64,000 bases of DNA from positions 1-64,000 of the forward strand of contig CACMYE010000001.1 in NCBI GenBank assembly GCA_902617825.1, read 5' to 3'. The notes under the pieces are model-generated. The model ran no database searches. It saw nothing but the letters and a program-made list of their open reading frames with translations, and was not told where the DNA came from. Position numbers and translations under genes: made by a program. Below are positions 34,807 through 43,438 of this stretch, piece after piece; positions within the stretch are counted from its first letter, which is position 1; every line of letters begins with the position of its first letter. The stretch is from an uncultured Pelagibacteraceae bacterium. GTDB lineage: Bacteria; Pseudomonadota; Alphaproteobacteria; Pelagibacterales; Pelagibacteraceae.

Positions 34807-35196
34807 ATGAATAAAATTCTAATAGAAGTATCAGTTGGTGAGCTGCTGGATAAAATTTCCATTTTAGAAATCAAACAAGACAAAATTAAGGATATAGATA
34901 AACTTAAATTTATCAATGAGGAACATTCTATACTTAATGATCAATTAAGCAAAAATGTTAAGTCAGACGAGAAACTTAATTCTCTTTTTTCTTCACTAAA
35001 AAATATAAATTCAAAACTTTGGGTTATTGAAGATGAAAAAAGAAAGTGTGAAAAAAATAAAAATTTTAGTGAAAAATTTATCAAACTTTCAAGAGATGTT
35101 CATATCTTAAATGATGATAGGGCGAAAATTAAGTTGGAAATTAATAACTATACTGGATCGAAAATCAAAGAGATTAAAGAATATACTAACTATTAA
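34807..35196 (+). CDS. DUF6165-like small protein
   Basis: 129 residues, soluble and charged, with heptad-like helical stretches (DRAKIKLEINNYTGSKIKEIKEY near the end) that suggest a coiled coil. The N terminus IEVSVGELLDKISILEIKQDKI resembles what I recall of DUF6165 proteins, which tend to lie next to GT9 genes. No catalytic motif is seen. It is divergent from the glycosyltransferase and overlaps the 3' end of the convergent permease gene by 11 bp. Function unknown. Confidence 0.6.
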   Translation: MNKILIEVSVGELLDKISILEIKQDKIKDIDKLKFINEEHSILNDQLSKNVKSDEKLNSLFSSLKNINSKLWVIEDEKRKCEKNKNFSEKFIKLSRDVHILNDDRAKIKLEINNYTGSKIKEIKEYTNY

Positions 35197-35863
35197 AAGA
35201 GTATTTCTTTTCTAAAAATTTAATAATATTGTGAATAATAAAGGTCATAAATAAATATATCCCACCTGCAACAATAAATACTTCAATTGGTTTAAATGTT
35301 GTTGAAATAATGTGTTTGGCAACTCCAGTTAGATCCATTAATGTAACTGTGCTTGCCAATGACGTTCCTTTCATCATTAGAATTATTTCATTTCCATATG
35401 CAGGCAATGATTGTCTTATCGCAATAGGTATTTGAATTTTATAAAATATAATTTTGTTTGAAATACCTAGACTTCTTCCAGCTTCGATTATTCCTAATTT
35501 TATGGTTTGAAATGCAGATCTTAATATTTCAGAGGTATAAGCACCAGTATTTAAAGTAAAAGCTATTACAGCACACCAATAAGGTTCTTTAAAAATAACC
35601 CATAAAAAGGTTGTTCTAAAGTATTCTATTTGTCCTAGACCAAAATAAATAATAAATATTTGAACCAATAAAGGTGTTCCTCTAAACACGTACGAATAGC
35701 CATAAGCAAATTTATTAATAAATATATTTTTATTTAATCTTAAAATTGCAAAAAAAAGACCTACGAATAATCCAAAAATAAGTGATGCAGACAATAATTT
35801 TAAAGTAACTACTGTTGCTCCTAAGAGTTTGGGGAAACTGTTAATCATTAAATCAAAATCCAT
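35186..35863 (-). CDS. Polar amino acid ABC transporter permease (HisM/ArtM type)
   Basis: 225 residues with about five helices and the permease coupling loop IIEAGRSLGISNKIIFYKIQIPIAIRQSLPAYGNE, the EAA motif. YVFRGTPLLVQIFIIYFG near residue 58 is the HisM/GlnP signature. With the adjacent permease it forms a heterodimer for amino-acid import; the two genes overlap by 1 nt. No ATPase gene is adjacent. Confidence 0.9.
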   Translation of the reverse strand: MDFDLMINSFPKLLGATVVTLKLLSASLIFGLFVGLFFAILRLNKNIFINKFAYGYSYVFRGTPLLVQIFIIYFGLGQIEYFRTTFLWVIFKEPYWCAVIAFTLNTGAYTSEILRSAFQTIKLGIIEAGRSLGISNKIIFYKIQIPIAIRQSLPAYGNEIILMMKGTSLASTVTLMDLTGVAKHIISTTFKPIEVFIVAGGIYLFMTFIIHNIIKFLEKKYSFNS

Positions 35864-36555
35864 TAATATCCCATGCTATATCTTGCTTCTAATTTGTTAA
35901 TTAATTTCATACTCACGTAAGTAAGCAAAAGATATAAAACTGCTGCAAATGAATAGAAGAATAATGGATCTCTAGTAGATCCTGCTGCAATATAAGATTG
36001 CCTCATTATTTCAACTAATCCTGTTACTGAAATAAGAGAAGTATCTTTTAATGTTATTTGCCAAACGTTACTTAGATTTGGAATAGCTAATCTTAACATC
36101 TGGGGTAGTATTATTTTATAAAATTGCCCGAACTTATTTATTCCAAGAACTTTTGCTGCTTCAAACTGCCCTTTATCTATTGATTGAATTGCCCCCCGAA
36201 ATACTTCAGTTGAATATGCGCCAGAAATAATACCAATAGCCATTGAACCGGTTATAAAAGCATTAATTTCTATGTATTCATAATAGCCAAAAATAGAAGC
36301 TACATACATGATGGCCCCACTGCCGCCAAAAAAGAATAGGTAAATAACTAATAGTTCAGGTACTCCACGAATAACTGTGGTGTAAAAATTACCTACTAAA
36401 TTTAAAGTTTTATATTTTGAAAGCTTTAAAGGAGTAAAAATTAAAGCAAAAAAGAAACCAACTAACATTGCTGTAATTGATACAGCGATTGTCATCAAGG
36501 TTGCGTAAAATAACTCATCACCCCAACCTGTTTTACCAAATGCAAGAAGTTCCAT
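35863..36555 (-). CDS. Polar amino acid ABC transporter permease (HisQ/ArtQ type)
   Basis: 230 residues with five helices. TVIRGVPELLVIYLFFFG is the family signature and FEAAKVLGINKFGQFYKIILPQMLRLAIPN the EAA coupling loop. It partners the next permease (1-nt overlap) and follows the binding protein by 44 bp with a long hairpin between. Amino-acid specificity is not clear. Confidence 0.9.
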   Translation of the reverse strand: MELLAFGKTGWGDELFYATLMTIAVSITAMLVGFFFALIFTPLKLSKYKTLNLVGNFYTTVIRGVPELLVIYLFFFGGSGAIMYVASIFGYYEYIEINAFITGSMAIGIISGAYSTEVFRGAIQSIDKGQFEAAKVLGINKFGQFYKIILPQMLRLAIPNLSNVWQITLKDTSLISVTGLVEIMRQSYIAAGSTRDPLFFYSFAAVLYLLLTYVSMKLINKLEARYSMGY

Positions 36556-36560
36556 ATAGA

Positions 36561-36587
36561 TTGGCGACTATATATTATAGTCGCCAA
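36561..36587 (-). repeat. Perfect 12-bp inverted repeat between binding protein and permease genes
   Basis: TTGGCGACTATA and TATAGTCGCCAA flank a 3-nt loop. It lies in the 44-bp gap between the amino-acid binding-protein stop and the permease start. There is no T-run, so it is more likely an RNA-stabilising or processing hairpin protecting the upstream binding-protein message than a terminator. Confidence 0.8.
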
Positions 36588-36599
36588 ATCTGAAATATA

Positions 36600-37463
36600 T
36601 TACATAGAAACGTCGTCTTTAAACCATTTGATAGCAAGTTCACTAATTTTTCCTGTTTTTCTTGCTATGTCAATTGCATCATTGAAGTCTTTAAGTAATT
36701 GAGCGTCTCTTTTTCCAAAAGATGAGTCTTCGCCAAATTGGTCAGCTTTTCTTAAACCTACTCCAACACCACCACCAAAGGCTCCACCAGCTAAATTAGG
36801 TCCAACTGTAACAACAGCTTTTCCAGATTTCTCTGCATATTCTATAAATGAAGCTTTAGCAGCTAATGCAACATCACATCTTCCAGACGCAAGATCTAAA
36901 TTAACATCATCTTGAGTTTTGTAAGTTCTAACATTAACACTTCCAACATCACCAGACTCTAAAAAGTTTTGGTGAATTGTTCCTGTTTGAGTACAAACAG
37001 TTTTACCAGCAAGTGCACCTGTAATAGTTTTAAGTGCTTTCTTGACATCAGATCCACCTAATTCTAAATTTATTGATTGAGGTGTGTCCATACCCTCAAG
37101 ACTAGATCCTTTCATGACAGCAAGTGTAGCAGGTTCTGTTGCATACCCTTGTGAAAATGTCATTACTTTTTTTCTTTCCTCAGTAATTGACATTCCAGCC
37201 ATTATAGCGTCATATTTTCTTAGCCTTAAGGCAGGTATCATTCCATCCCAATCCTGTTCTACAATTACACAATCTCTCTTCATGTAAATACAAAGAAAAT
37301 TTGCTAGCTCAACCTCAAATCCAACTAGTTTTCCTTCTTCAGTTTTAGAATTCCACGGAGGGTAAGCGCCCTCTGTTGCTATTCTTATAGTATCAGCATT
37401 AGATGACACTGATAGGAAAAATGAAATTAAAATTCCTAATCCAAATGTTTTAAATTTATTCAT
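36600..37463 (-). CDS. Polar amino acid ABC substrate-binding protein (HisJ/ArgT-like)
   Basis: 287 residues with a signal peptide (cleavage near SSNA-D, about residue 23) and the SBP family 3 fold: IRIATEGAYPPWNSKTEEGKLVGFEVELA is the classic opening, and TGALAGKTVCTQTGTIHQNFLE a hinge region. The two-cysteine pattern (FLCIYMKRDC) near residue 60 resembles lysine/arginine/ornithine binders. It is 58 bp downstream of the SpeD-SpeE fusion on the same strand. Ligand not determined. Confidence 0.88.
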   Translation of the reverse strand: MNKFKTFGLGILISFFLSVSSNADTIRIATEGAYPPWNSKTEEGKLVGFEVELANFLCIYMKRDCVIVEQDWDGMIPALRLRKYDAIMAGMSITEERKKVMTFSQGYATEPATLAVMKGSSLEGMDTPQSINLELGGSDVKKALKTITGALAGKTVCTQTGTIHQNFLESGDVGSVNVRTYKTQDDVNLDLASGRCDVALAAKASFIEYAEKSGKAVVTVGPNLAGGAFGGGVGVGLRKADQFGEDSSFGKRDAQLLKDFNDAIDIARKTGKISELAIKWFKDDVSM

Positions 37464-37521
37464 TATTATCTCCTTTAATTAAAGAGAATTATTTCACAAA
37501 TTTAAAAAAGAAAAAAGAAAA

Positions 37522-38562
37522 TTAGTGATTTATTGAAGAAGAAAAATTCCATGAACAATCAAAGCTAGGTATGTAAACTCTTGATAATTTTGCGTTTCCA
37601 AAATTTTGATTAAATACATTTAACCAATTTTCAACCTGCTGTGGTTTTTTATCCTGACTTCCTACTTGAGCAGTAATAACTCCTTTAGGTTTTAAAATTC
37701 TTACTAAGGAATCCATGTTCTTAGAAGCTAAATCTATACAAAATTGATCATCATTAAGATCTACAAATATATGATCGTAAGTATCATCTCTTACTGATTT
37801 AATGCTTTCAAATGCATCGCCCCAAACACATTTTACAGAATTTTTTTCGGTTGCTTTTTTTCCAATATCCCCAAGATGTTTATTACAAACGTCTACCACT
37901 TCAGGATCTAGTTCATACCAATCTATAAAATTAAATTTTTTAGCAATACATTCTCTTGCAATTCCACCATCTCCACCACCAATTATTGCAGCTCTTTCAT
38001 TATCTTTATTCAGATTTAAACCAGAGCCAACAAATGTAGAACTGTATAAATGCTCATCTGTAGCAGCAACTTGTATTTCACCATCAATAAATAAAGATTT
38101 TCCAAACTGTTCTAAATCTAAAATTTCAATGTGCTGACCTACCTTAGATTTAAAGTCCTCTAGAACATCATTTACTACATATGATTTTTGTAATCCTGAT
38201 GAACTATAAATGTCATGATAAAGAGATTTAGTATCTCTATTGAATTCCTTTTTAACTATTCTTGTGTGTTCAAACCCTTTTTTAATAATGTTTATCGCAA
38301 CAGAGGGACTTACTTTTCCACAAGTAAAGAAATCAAAGCTAATAATTCCTTTTTCTGGAAATGTATGAAAGCTAATATGGCTTTCAGCCAATAAAGCAAT
38401 AATAGTAAATCCCTGAGGTTCAAATTTATATTTAGATATATTTAAGATTGTTACTTTTGCAGCTTTTGCAATATCATGAATTACTTTTTCAAATATAGAA
38501 GGGTCATATTCTTTAGTAGTTCCAATTATATCTAGAGTAATATGTTCGCCAACTTTTGTCAT
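37522..38562 (-). CDS. speDE: S-adenosylmethionine decarboxylase-spermidine synthase fusion (SpeD-SpeE)
   Basis: 346 residues with two modules. Residues 1-120 are a prokaryotic class 1B SpeD: LLAESHISFHTFPEKG carries the self-cleavage site (Glu60-Ser61), so Ser61 should become the pyruvoyl group; His66 and Cys81 (in FFTCGK) fill the other two catalytic positions at the same spacing as in the T. maritima enzyme. Residues ~130-346 are a spermidine synthase domain with AAIIGGGDGGIARE and FIDWYELDPEVVDVC. The usual D-x-x-D-P-x-G-P stretch of spermidine synthases is replaced by VDLNDDQFC. The fused form implies channelling of decarboxylated SAM, and self-cleavage would leave SpeE attached to the SpeD alpha chain. 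Confidence 0.9.
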   Translation of the reverse strand: MTKVGEHITLDIIGTTKEYDPSIFEKVIHDIAKAAKVTILNISKYKFEPQGFTIIALLAESHISFHTFPEKGIISFDFFTCGKVSPSVAINIIKKGFEHTRIVKKEFNRDTKSLYHDIYSSSGLQKSYVVNDVLEDFKSKVGQHIEILDLEQFGKSLFIDGEIQVAATDEHLYSSTFVGSGLNLNKDNERAAIIGGGDGGIARECIAKKFNFIDWYELDPEVVDVCNKHLGDIGKKATEKNSVKCVWGDAFESIKSVRDDTYDHIFVDLNDDQFCIDLASKNMDSLVRILKPKGVITAQVGSQDKKPQQVENWLNVFNQNFGNAKLSRVYIPSFDCSWNFSSSINH

Positions 38563-38647
38563 AATATGCTTTATGAAACCTTACTAATCAAATTTTTTGC
38601 TTCTTTCAAACAAAAATCTATTATATTACTTCGCTAAGGTTGTAACT

Positions 38648-40681
38648 GTGAAAAACAATTGGTCAAATTTAGAAGCAAAAGAATACATAAAAAAGTATAC
38701 AAAACTTGGTCATTCGAAAGATATGGCTTTAAGAGTTTATACAACCAGACTATTAGGAAAAAATAGTAAACTTGTTCTACATGGAGGTGGAAATACTTCT
38801 GTAAAAACATCAATTAAAGATATAGATGGCAAACATTATGACGTGCTCTGCGTTAAAGGAAGTGGGTGGGACATGGCTGAAATAGAACCAGCTGGTTTAC
38901 CTGCAGTAAAATTAAATCCACTTTTAGCTTTAAAAAATAAAAAATATTTAAGTGATGAAGATATGGTTGCATATCAAAAAAGAAACTTAATTGATATTAA
39001 GTCACCTAACCCATCTGTAGAAACTTTTTTACATGCCTTTTTACCTTTCAAATTTGTTGATCACACTCATTCTGATGCAATTATGGATGTAACAAATAGG
39101 CCAAATGGAAAAGATCTTTGCAAAAAAATTTTTGGACCAAAAGTAAGTATTGTGCCATATGTAATGCCAGGATTTGGTTTGGCTCAGAAGATAAATGAAG
39201 TTTATGATAAAAACCCAAATATTAATTGTTTGATACTTTTAAACCACGGAATATTTACTTTTGATAATGATGCTAAAAAATCTTATGACTTAATGATTAA
39301 ATATGTTTCTATTGCTGAAAAGACTATCAAAAAATTAAAAAGAAAAAAAATAAGACAAATAAAAAACTATAATACTAAATTTGAACCACATGAAATTGCA
39401 CCAATTTTAAGAGGTTTGTTATCAGAAAACCATAATCAAAAATTTATACTTAATTACAGATCAAATAAAAATTTGAATTATTTTATTAACGGAAAAGATG
39501 TAAAAAGATATTCAAGCATTGGAACAGCGACACCAGATCATGTAATAAGAGTTAAACCCTTTCCGTTAGTAATTACACCAAAACAAAATTCAAGTATTGA
39601 AGATTTTAAAAAAATAGCAGAAAAAAATTTTAAAGATTACAGAAAAAAATACGTGAAATATTTCAATACTAATAAAAAAAAAGTTAAAGGTAAAAAAACA
39701 ATGCTAGATACCTCGCCACGAGTAATTATGGTACAAAATGTTGGTTTGTTTAGTATTGGTAGCAGTCTTAGTGCTTCAAAAATAGCTGGGGATTTGACTG
39801 AAACAAATGCAAGAGTAATTTCATCTGTTGAGGAAACTACAAAATATAAATTCATTACTGAAAAAGATTTATTTGATGTTGAATATTGGTCGCTAGAACA
39901 AGCTAAAATTAAAAAAGATAAAAAAATTTTACAAGGTAATATTGTTGTAATAACTGGTGGTTTTGGAGCCATCGGCTCAGCAACTTATAAACTATTTAAA
40001 AATTATGGCGCAGAAATTGTATTGCTTGATTACGATTCTAAAAAAGTCAAAGAAATGCGTGGTAAAATCAAAGATTTATGTTTGCACTGTGATGTAAGAA
40101 ACAAAAATAGTGTAAAAAATGCTTTCAAAAAAATTAGTGAACAATATGGTGGTGTTGATATTTTAATATCAAATGCTGGAACAGCAATTGGTGGATCTAT
40201 TGCTGAAGTTGATGATAAAATTTTAAGAAAAAGTTTCGAAGATAATTTTTTCTCTCATCAAAATTGTGCGTCAGAAACTATCAAAATAATGAAAAAACAA
40301 AATATTCAAGGATGTTTGTTATTTAATATTTCGAAACAATCAGTCAATCCTGGAAAAAACTTTGGACCCTATGGTCTTCCAAAAACAGCTTTATTAAGTT
40401 TATGCAAACAATATGCATTAGATTATGGTGCGCTTGGAATTAGATCAAATGGTGTAAACGCTGATAGAATTAGAAGTGGTTTATTGAATGATGGAATGAT
40501 TAAATCTCGAGCCAAAGCCAGAGAAGTTTCAACGGATGAATATATGAGAGGAAATCTACTTCTAAACGAAGTAAAAGCAGAAGATGTTGCAAAAGCATTT
40601 TTTCATCTTGCTATTTCAAAGAAAACAACTGGTGCAGTATTAACTGTAGATGGTGGAAACATAGCTGCTTCCCTAAGGTAA
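38648..40681 (+). CDS. Bifunctional class II aldolase/short-chain dehydrogenase
   Basis: 677 residues from the GTG at 38648, which has an AAGG ribosome-binding site 8 bp upstream; a TTG at 38597 is weaker. The N-terminal ~400 residues are a class II aldolase (LHGGGNTSVK, zinc-site HTHSDAIMD, LNHGIFTFD). The C-terminal ~240 residues are an SDR: TGGFGAIGSATYKLF, SNAGTAIGG, and YGLPK with the catalytic Tyr/Lys. Such fusions are known for rhamnulose-1-phosphate aldolase/lactaldehyde dehydrogenase. Here it sits with methylthioadenosine-recycling genes, so methylthioribulose-1-phosphate, cleaved to DHAP and methylthioacetaldehyde, is an attractive substrate (inference). Confidence 0.82.
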   Translation: MKNNWSNLEAKEYIKKYTKLGHSKDMALRVYTTRLLGKNSKLVLHGGGNTSVKTSIKDIDGKHYDVLCVKGSGWDMAEIEPAGLPAVKLNPLLALKNKKYLSDEDMVAYQKRNLIDIKSPNPSVETFLHAFLPFKFVDHTHSDAIMDVTNRPNGKDLCKKIFGPKVSIVPYVMPGFGLAQKINEVYDKNPNINCLILLNHGIFTFDNDAKKSYDLMIKYVSIAEKTIKKLKRKKIRQIKNYNTKFEPHEIAPILRGLLSENHNQKFILNYRSNKNLNYFINGKDVKRYSSIGTATPDHVIRVKPFPLVITPKQNSSIEDFKKIAEKNFKDYRKKYVKYFNTNKKKVKGKKTMLDTSPRVIMVQNVGLFSIGSSLSASKIAGDLTETNARVISSVEETTKYKFITEKDLFDVEYWSLEQAKIKKDKKILQGNIVVITGGFGAIGSATYKLFKNYGAEIVLLDYDSKKVKEMRGKIKDLCLHCDVRNKNSVKNAFKKISEQYGGVDILISNAGTAIGGSIAEVDDKILRKSFEDNFFSHQNCASETIKIMKKQNIQGCLLFNISKQSVNPGKNFGPYGLPKTALLSLCKQYALDYGALGIRSNGVNADRIRSGLLNDGMIKSRAKAREVSTDEYMRGNLLLNEVKAEDVAKAFFHLAISKKTTGAVLTVDGGNIAASLR

Positions 40682-40682
40682 C

Positions 40683-41753
40683 TTATTTAAATAATTTTTT
40701 TAGACCTTCAGAAGAAGCTTCTGAAATTCCTCTTTCAGTAATTAATCCTGTTACATATTTTGCTGGTGTTACATCAAAAGCTAAATTCATAGCTTTACTT
40801 TTGGCTGGGTATATCAAAACTTTTTTAATTTTATTGTTCTCATCAATGCCTTCAACATGAGATAATTCCTCTGAATTTCTTTCTTCAATAGGAATATCTT
40901 TTGCATCTTTAATATCCCAATCAATTGTTGAGCTTGGAAGTGCTACATAAAAAGGTACATTATTATCATGAGCTGCAAGTGCTTTAAGGTAAGTTCCAAT
41001 TTTATTACAAACATCACCATTAGATAGAGTTCTATCAGTTCCAACAATGCATATATCGACCTCGCCTCTCTGCATTAAAATTCCACCAGTATTATCAGCA
41101 ATGATAGTGTTTGGAACTTCTTCCTCATTTAATTCATAAGAAGTTAAATTTGCACCTTGGTTTCTTGGTCTTGTTTCATCTACCCATACATGAACTGGAA
41201 TCCCTTTTTTATGAGCATGATAAATTGGTGAAGTTGCTGTTCCCCAATTAATTGTTGCTAACCAGCCTGCATTACAATGAGTTAAAATATTAACTATATC
41301 TTTTTTTTTACTATAAATTTCTTCAATTATTTTCAGTCCATTAATACCAATATTTTCACAAAACTTTTCATCTTCATCACATATTTCTTTTGCTTCATTT
41401 AAAGAAACATCTAAAATTTCATCACTATTAATTCCTTGTAATTTTTTCATCATTCGGTTTACAGCCCATTTAAGGTTAATAGCAGTTGGTCTTGATTTAA
41501 TTAATTCCTCGGCACTTTTTTTTATAAATTCAAAACTATTATTTTCATTAACTGCTAAAACTATCCCATAAGCAGCTGTCCCTCCAATTAAAGGTGCACC
41601 TCTAACTTCCATTATTTTAATAGCATTGATAGCATCCTTAACTGTATTTAATTCTTTAATAATAAATTGATGAGGTAGCTTAGTTTGGTCAATTATTCTT
41701 ACAGTTTTTCCCTCATGCCAAATTGTTCGATATTCTTTTCCTTTTATCTTCAT
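40683..41753 (-). CDS. mtnA: 5-methylthioribose-1-phosphate isomerase
   Basis: 356 residues of the MtnA/eIF2B-like fold. VRGAPLIGGTAAYGIVLA is the family opening, ILTHCNAGWLATINWG carries the catalytic cysteine (about 160), and CIVGTDRTLSNGDVCNKIGTY the catalytic aspartate (about 240). It isomerises methylthioribose-1-phosphate to methylthioribulose-1-phosphate. The ATG overlaps the mtnP stop by 4 bp. It converges with the aldolase-SDR gene one base away. Confidence 0.93.
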   Translation of the reverse strand: MKIKGKEYRTIWHEGKTVRIIDQTKLPHQFIIKELNTVKDAINAIKIMEVRGAPLIGGTAAYGIVLAVNENNSFEFIKKSAEELIKSRPTAINLKWAVNRMMKKLQGINSDEILDVSLNEAKEICDEDEKFCENIGINGLKIIEEIYSKKKDIVNILTHCNAGWLATINWGTATSPIYHAHKKGIPVHVWVDETRPRNQGANLTSYELNEEEVPNTIIADNTGGILMQRGEVDICIVGTDRTLSNGDVCNKIGTYLKALAAHDNNVPFYVALPSSTIDWDIKDAKDIPIEERNSEELSHVEGIDENNKIKKVLIYPAKSKAMNLAFDVTPAKYVTGLITERGISEASSEGLKKLFK

Positions 41754-42622
41754 TTAGATAATGCTCTTCCGGCTATAGTCTTGAGTTTTTTAATTGTTTT
41801 TTGGGTTCTTTTTTCTGGAGATGTTATTATTGCTACATCTAAACAATTATTTGTTGGATCATTTGGATCAATATAATCTTCAAAATTATCAATTAAATTT
41901 TTTATCATTATTTTAGCTTTTTCTGCATTACCTAATAATATCTTAATCACTTGCTGTACATCAACATTTTCATGATCTGGGTGCCAACAATCAAAGTCAG
42001 TTACCATTGAAACAGACGCATATCTAATTTCTGCTTCTCTAGCTAATTTAGCTTCAGGCATGTTAGTCATGCCAATAACATCTGCTTTCCATGATCTATA
42101 TAAATTAGACTCAGCTAATGTTGAAAATTGTGGACCCTCCATTACTACATAAGTTCCATTTCTTTGATAATCTATATTTGATTGTTTTATAGCATCTTCA
42201 CATGCATTCATTAGACCATTAGAAGTTGGATGAGCCATTGAAACATGGGCTACAATTTCATCTTCAAAAAAAGTTTTTATTCTCGCAAAAGTTCTATCAA
42301 TAAATTGATCAACTATTACAAATTTCCCTGGAGGCAAATCTTCCCTTAAAGAACCGACAGCGGAAACTGAGACAATATCTGTGACACCTAATTGCTTAAG
42401 TGCATCTATATTTGCCCTAAAGTTTATATTAGAGGGAGAAATAAAATGTCCTCGTCCATGTCTTGGCAAAAAATATACTTCTTTATTTTTATAATTTGTC
42501 TTTAAAATTTGATCTGAGGGTTTTCCCCATGGAGTATTTATTTCAATTAATTTTCTGTCCTTAAATTCTTCTACATCATAGAGACCGCTTCCACCAATAA
42601 TTGCTAATTTATTTGTTGTCAT
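41750..42622 (-). CDS. mtnP: 5'-methylthioadenosine phosphorylase
   Basis: 290 residues of the PNP/MTAP family. IIGGSGLYDVEEFKDR, PRHGRGHFISPSNINFRANI and VVMEGPQFSTLAES are the phosphate and purine-site motifs. Phosphorolysis of MTA, the by-product of spermidine synthesis, gives adenine and methylthioribose-1-phosphate. It shares a short divergent promoter (42 bp) with apt, which takes the adenine, and is coupled to mtnA. Confidence 0.92.
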   Translation of the reverse strand: MTTNKLAIIGGSGLYDVEEFKDRKLIEINTPWGKPSDQILKTNYKNKEVYFLPRHGRGHFISPSNINFRANIDALKQLGVTDIVSVSAVGSLREDLPPGKFVIVDQFIDRTFARIKTFFEDEIVAHVSMAHPTSNGLMNACEDAIKQSNIDYQRNGTYVVMEGPQFSTLAESNLYRSWKADVIGMTNMPEAKLAREAEIRYASVSMVTDFDCWHPDHENVDVQQVIKILLGNAEKAKIMIKNLIDNFEDYIDPNDPTNNCLDVAIITSPEKRTQKTIKKLKTIAGRALSK

Positions 42623-42664
42623 AATTAAAAAATATATTTATTTATACTTTTATAATTTACTATT

Positions 42665-43192
42665 ATGAATTTAAAAGATTTTATTAGATCTATTCCAAAT
42701 TACCCCAAAAAAGGTATTTTATTTAGAGACATTACTACTCTAATTAAAGATGAAAATGCATTCGCTGAAACAATCAACCAAATAGTTGAAAGATCAAAGA
42801 AATATAATTTTACAAAAATTGCTGGAATAGAGTCTAGGGGATTTGTATTTGCATCTGCACTTTCTTATATTTTAAAAAAACCTTTTATTATGCTAAGAAA
42901 AAAAAATAAACTACCTGCTGATGTTCACTCAGTAGATTTTGAGCTTGAATACGGAACAGCTACTATTGAAGTTCATAAAGACTCATTAAACGAGGATGAT
43001 AGTGTATTGATAATTGATGATTTAATTGCAACTGGAGGAACTGCAGAAGCAGCAGCAAAACTTGTAGAAATTTCAAATGCTAAAGTGACTGCTTTTATAT
43101 TTGTTATAAATTTATTTGATTTAGGCGGCGCAAATAAATTAATTAAAAATAACTACAAAGTTGATAATTTGATTGATTTTCCAGGGCATTAA
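42665..43192 (+). CDS. apt: Adenine phosphoribosyltransferase
   Basis: 175 residues. IRSIPNYPKKGILFRDITTLI and GIESRGFVFASALSY are family motifs, and VLIIDDLIATGGTAEAA is the PRPP-binding loop. It converts adenine plus PRPP to AMP, recovering the base released by MtnP, which is encoded divergently 42 bp away. It ends 1 bp before the convergent tRNA gene. Confidence 0.93.
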   Translation: MNLKDFIRSIPNYPKKGILFRDITTLIKDENAFAETINQIVERSKKYNFTKIAGIESRGFVFASALSYILKKPFIMLRKKNKLPADVHSVDFELEYGTATIEVHKDSLNEDDSVLIIDDLIATGGTAEAAAKLVEISNAKVTAFIFVINLFDLGGANKLIKNNYKVDNLIDFPGH

Positions 43193-43193
43193 T

Positions 43194-43270
43194 TGGTAGC
43201 GGGAAGTGGGATCGAACCACTGACCTCAGGCTTATGAGTCCTGCGCTCTAACCAACTGAGCTACCCCGCC
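43194..43270 (-). tRNA. tRNA-Met (anticodon CAT), elongator type
   Basis: A complete 77-nt cloverleaf on the minus strand: acceptor GGCGGGG with TCCCGCT (two G-T pairs), D arm GCTC/GAGC, anticodon loop CTCATAA with CAT at 43234-43236, T arm AGTGG-TTCGATC-CCACT, and an encoded CCA end. The anticodon stem CAGGA/GCCTG closes on an A-G mismatch. It lacks the GGG/CCC anticodon stem and unpaired first base of initiator tRNAs. An Ile-CAT (lysidine-modified) identity cannot be excluded. A 50-bp partial copy lies at 45093. Confidence 0.9.
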
Positions 43271-43271
43271 A
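43222..43271 (+). repeat. 50-bp direct repeat, left copy (inside the intact tRNA gene)
   Basis: The 50 bases covering the 5' half of the tRNA, from just before its 5' end to the end of the variable loop, are identical to 45093-45142. The pair brackets a ~1.8-kb insert, as left- and right-hand attachment sites do. Confidence 0.85.
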
Positions 43272-43343
43272 AGTAATTCTCGTTGATTTATAATAGTTTT
43301 ATTTTTTTGTGCAATCAAGTATTTGTCTTGTTTTCCTTCTTAC

Positions 43344-43425
43344 TGTGTCAGGAGTGTGTCAGGTATTTATGTATTTTTAGTGTGTCAGGTATTTATGTAT
43401 TTTTAGTGTGTAAGGATTTATAGTA
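43344..43425 (+). repeat. Tandem 26-bp repeats
   Basis: Two perfect 26-bp units (43355-43380 and 43381-43406), each starting TGTGTCAGGTATTTATG, are flanked by partial copies (TGTGTCAGGAG before, TGTGTAAGGATTTA after). They lie inside the tRNA-bounded insert, upstream of its first gene. They could be protein-binding sites for recombination, or a phase-variable promoter spacer. Too short and too similar to be a CRISPR array. Confidence 0.8.
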
Positions 43426-43438
43426 ACGTTTAGAGATT

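Noticed and set aside
36561-36587. Intrinsic terminator after the amino-acid binding protein
   Set aside because: The stem is strong but there is no T-run on the minus strand, so it is listed as an inverted repeat only.
43344-43425. Possible CRISPR-like repeats
   Set aside because: The 26-bp units are directly adjacent with no spacers and no cas genes are nearby; it is a simple tandem repeat.
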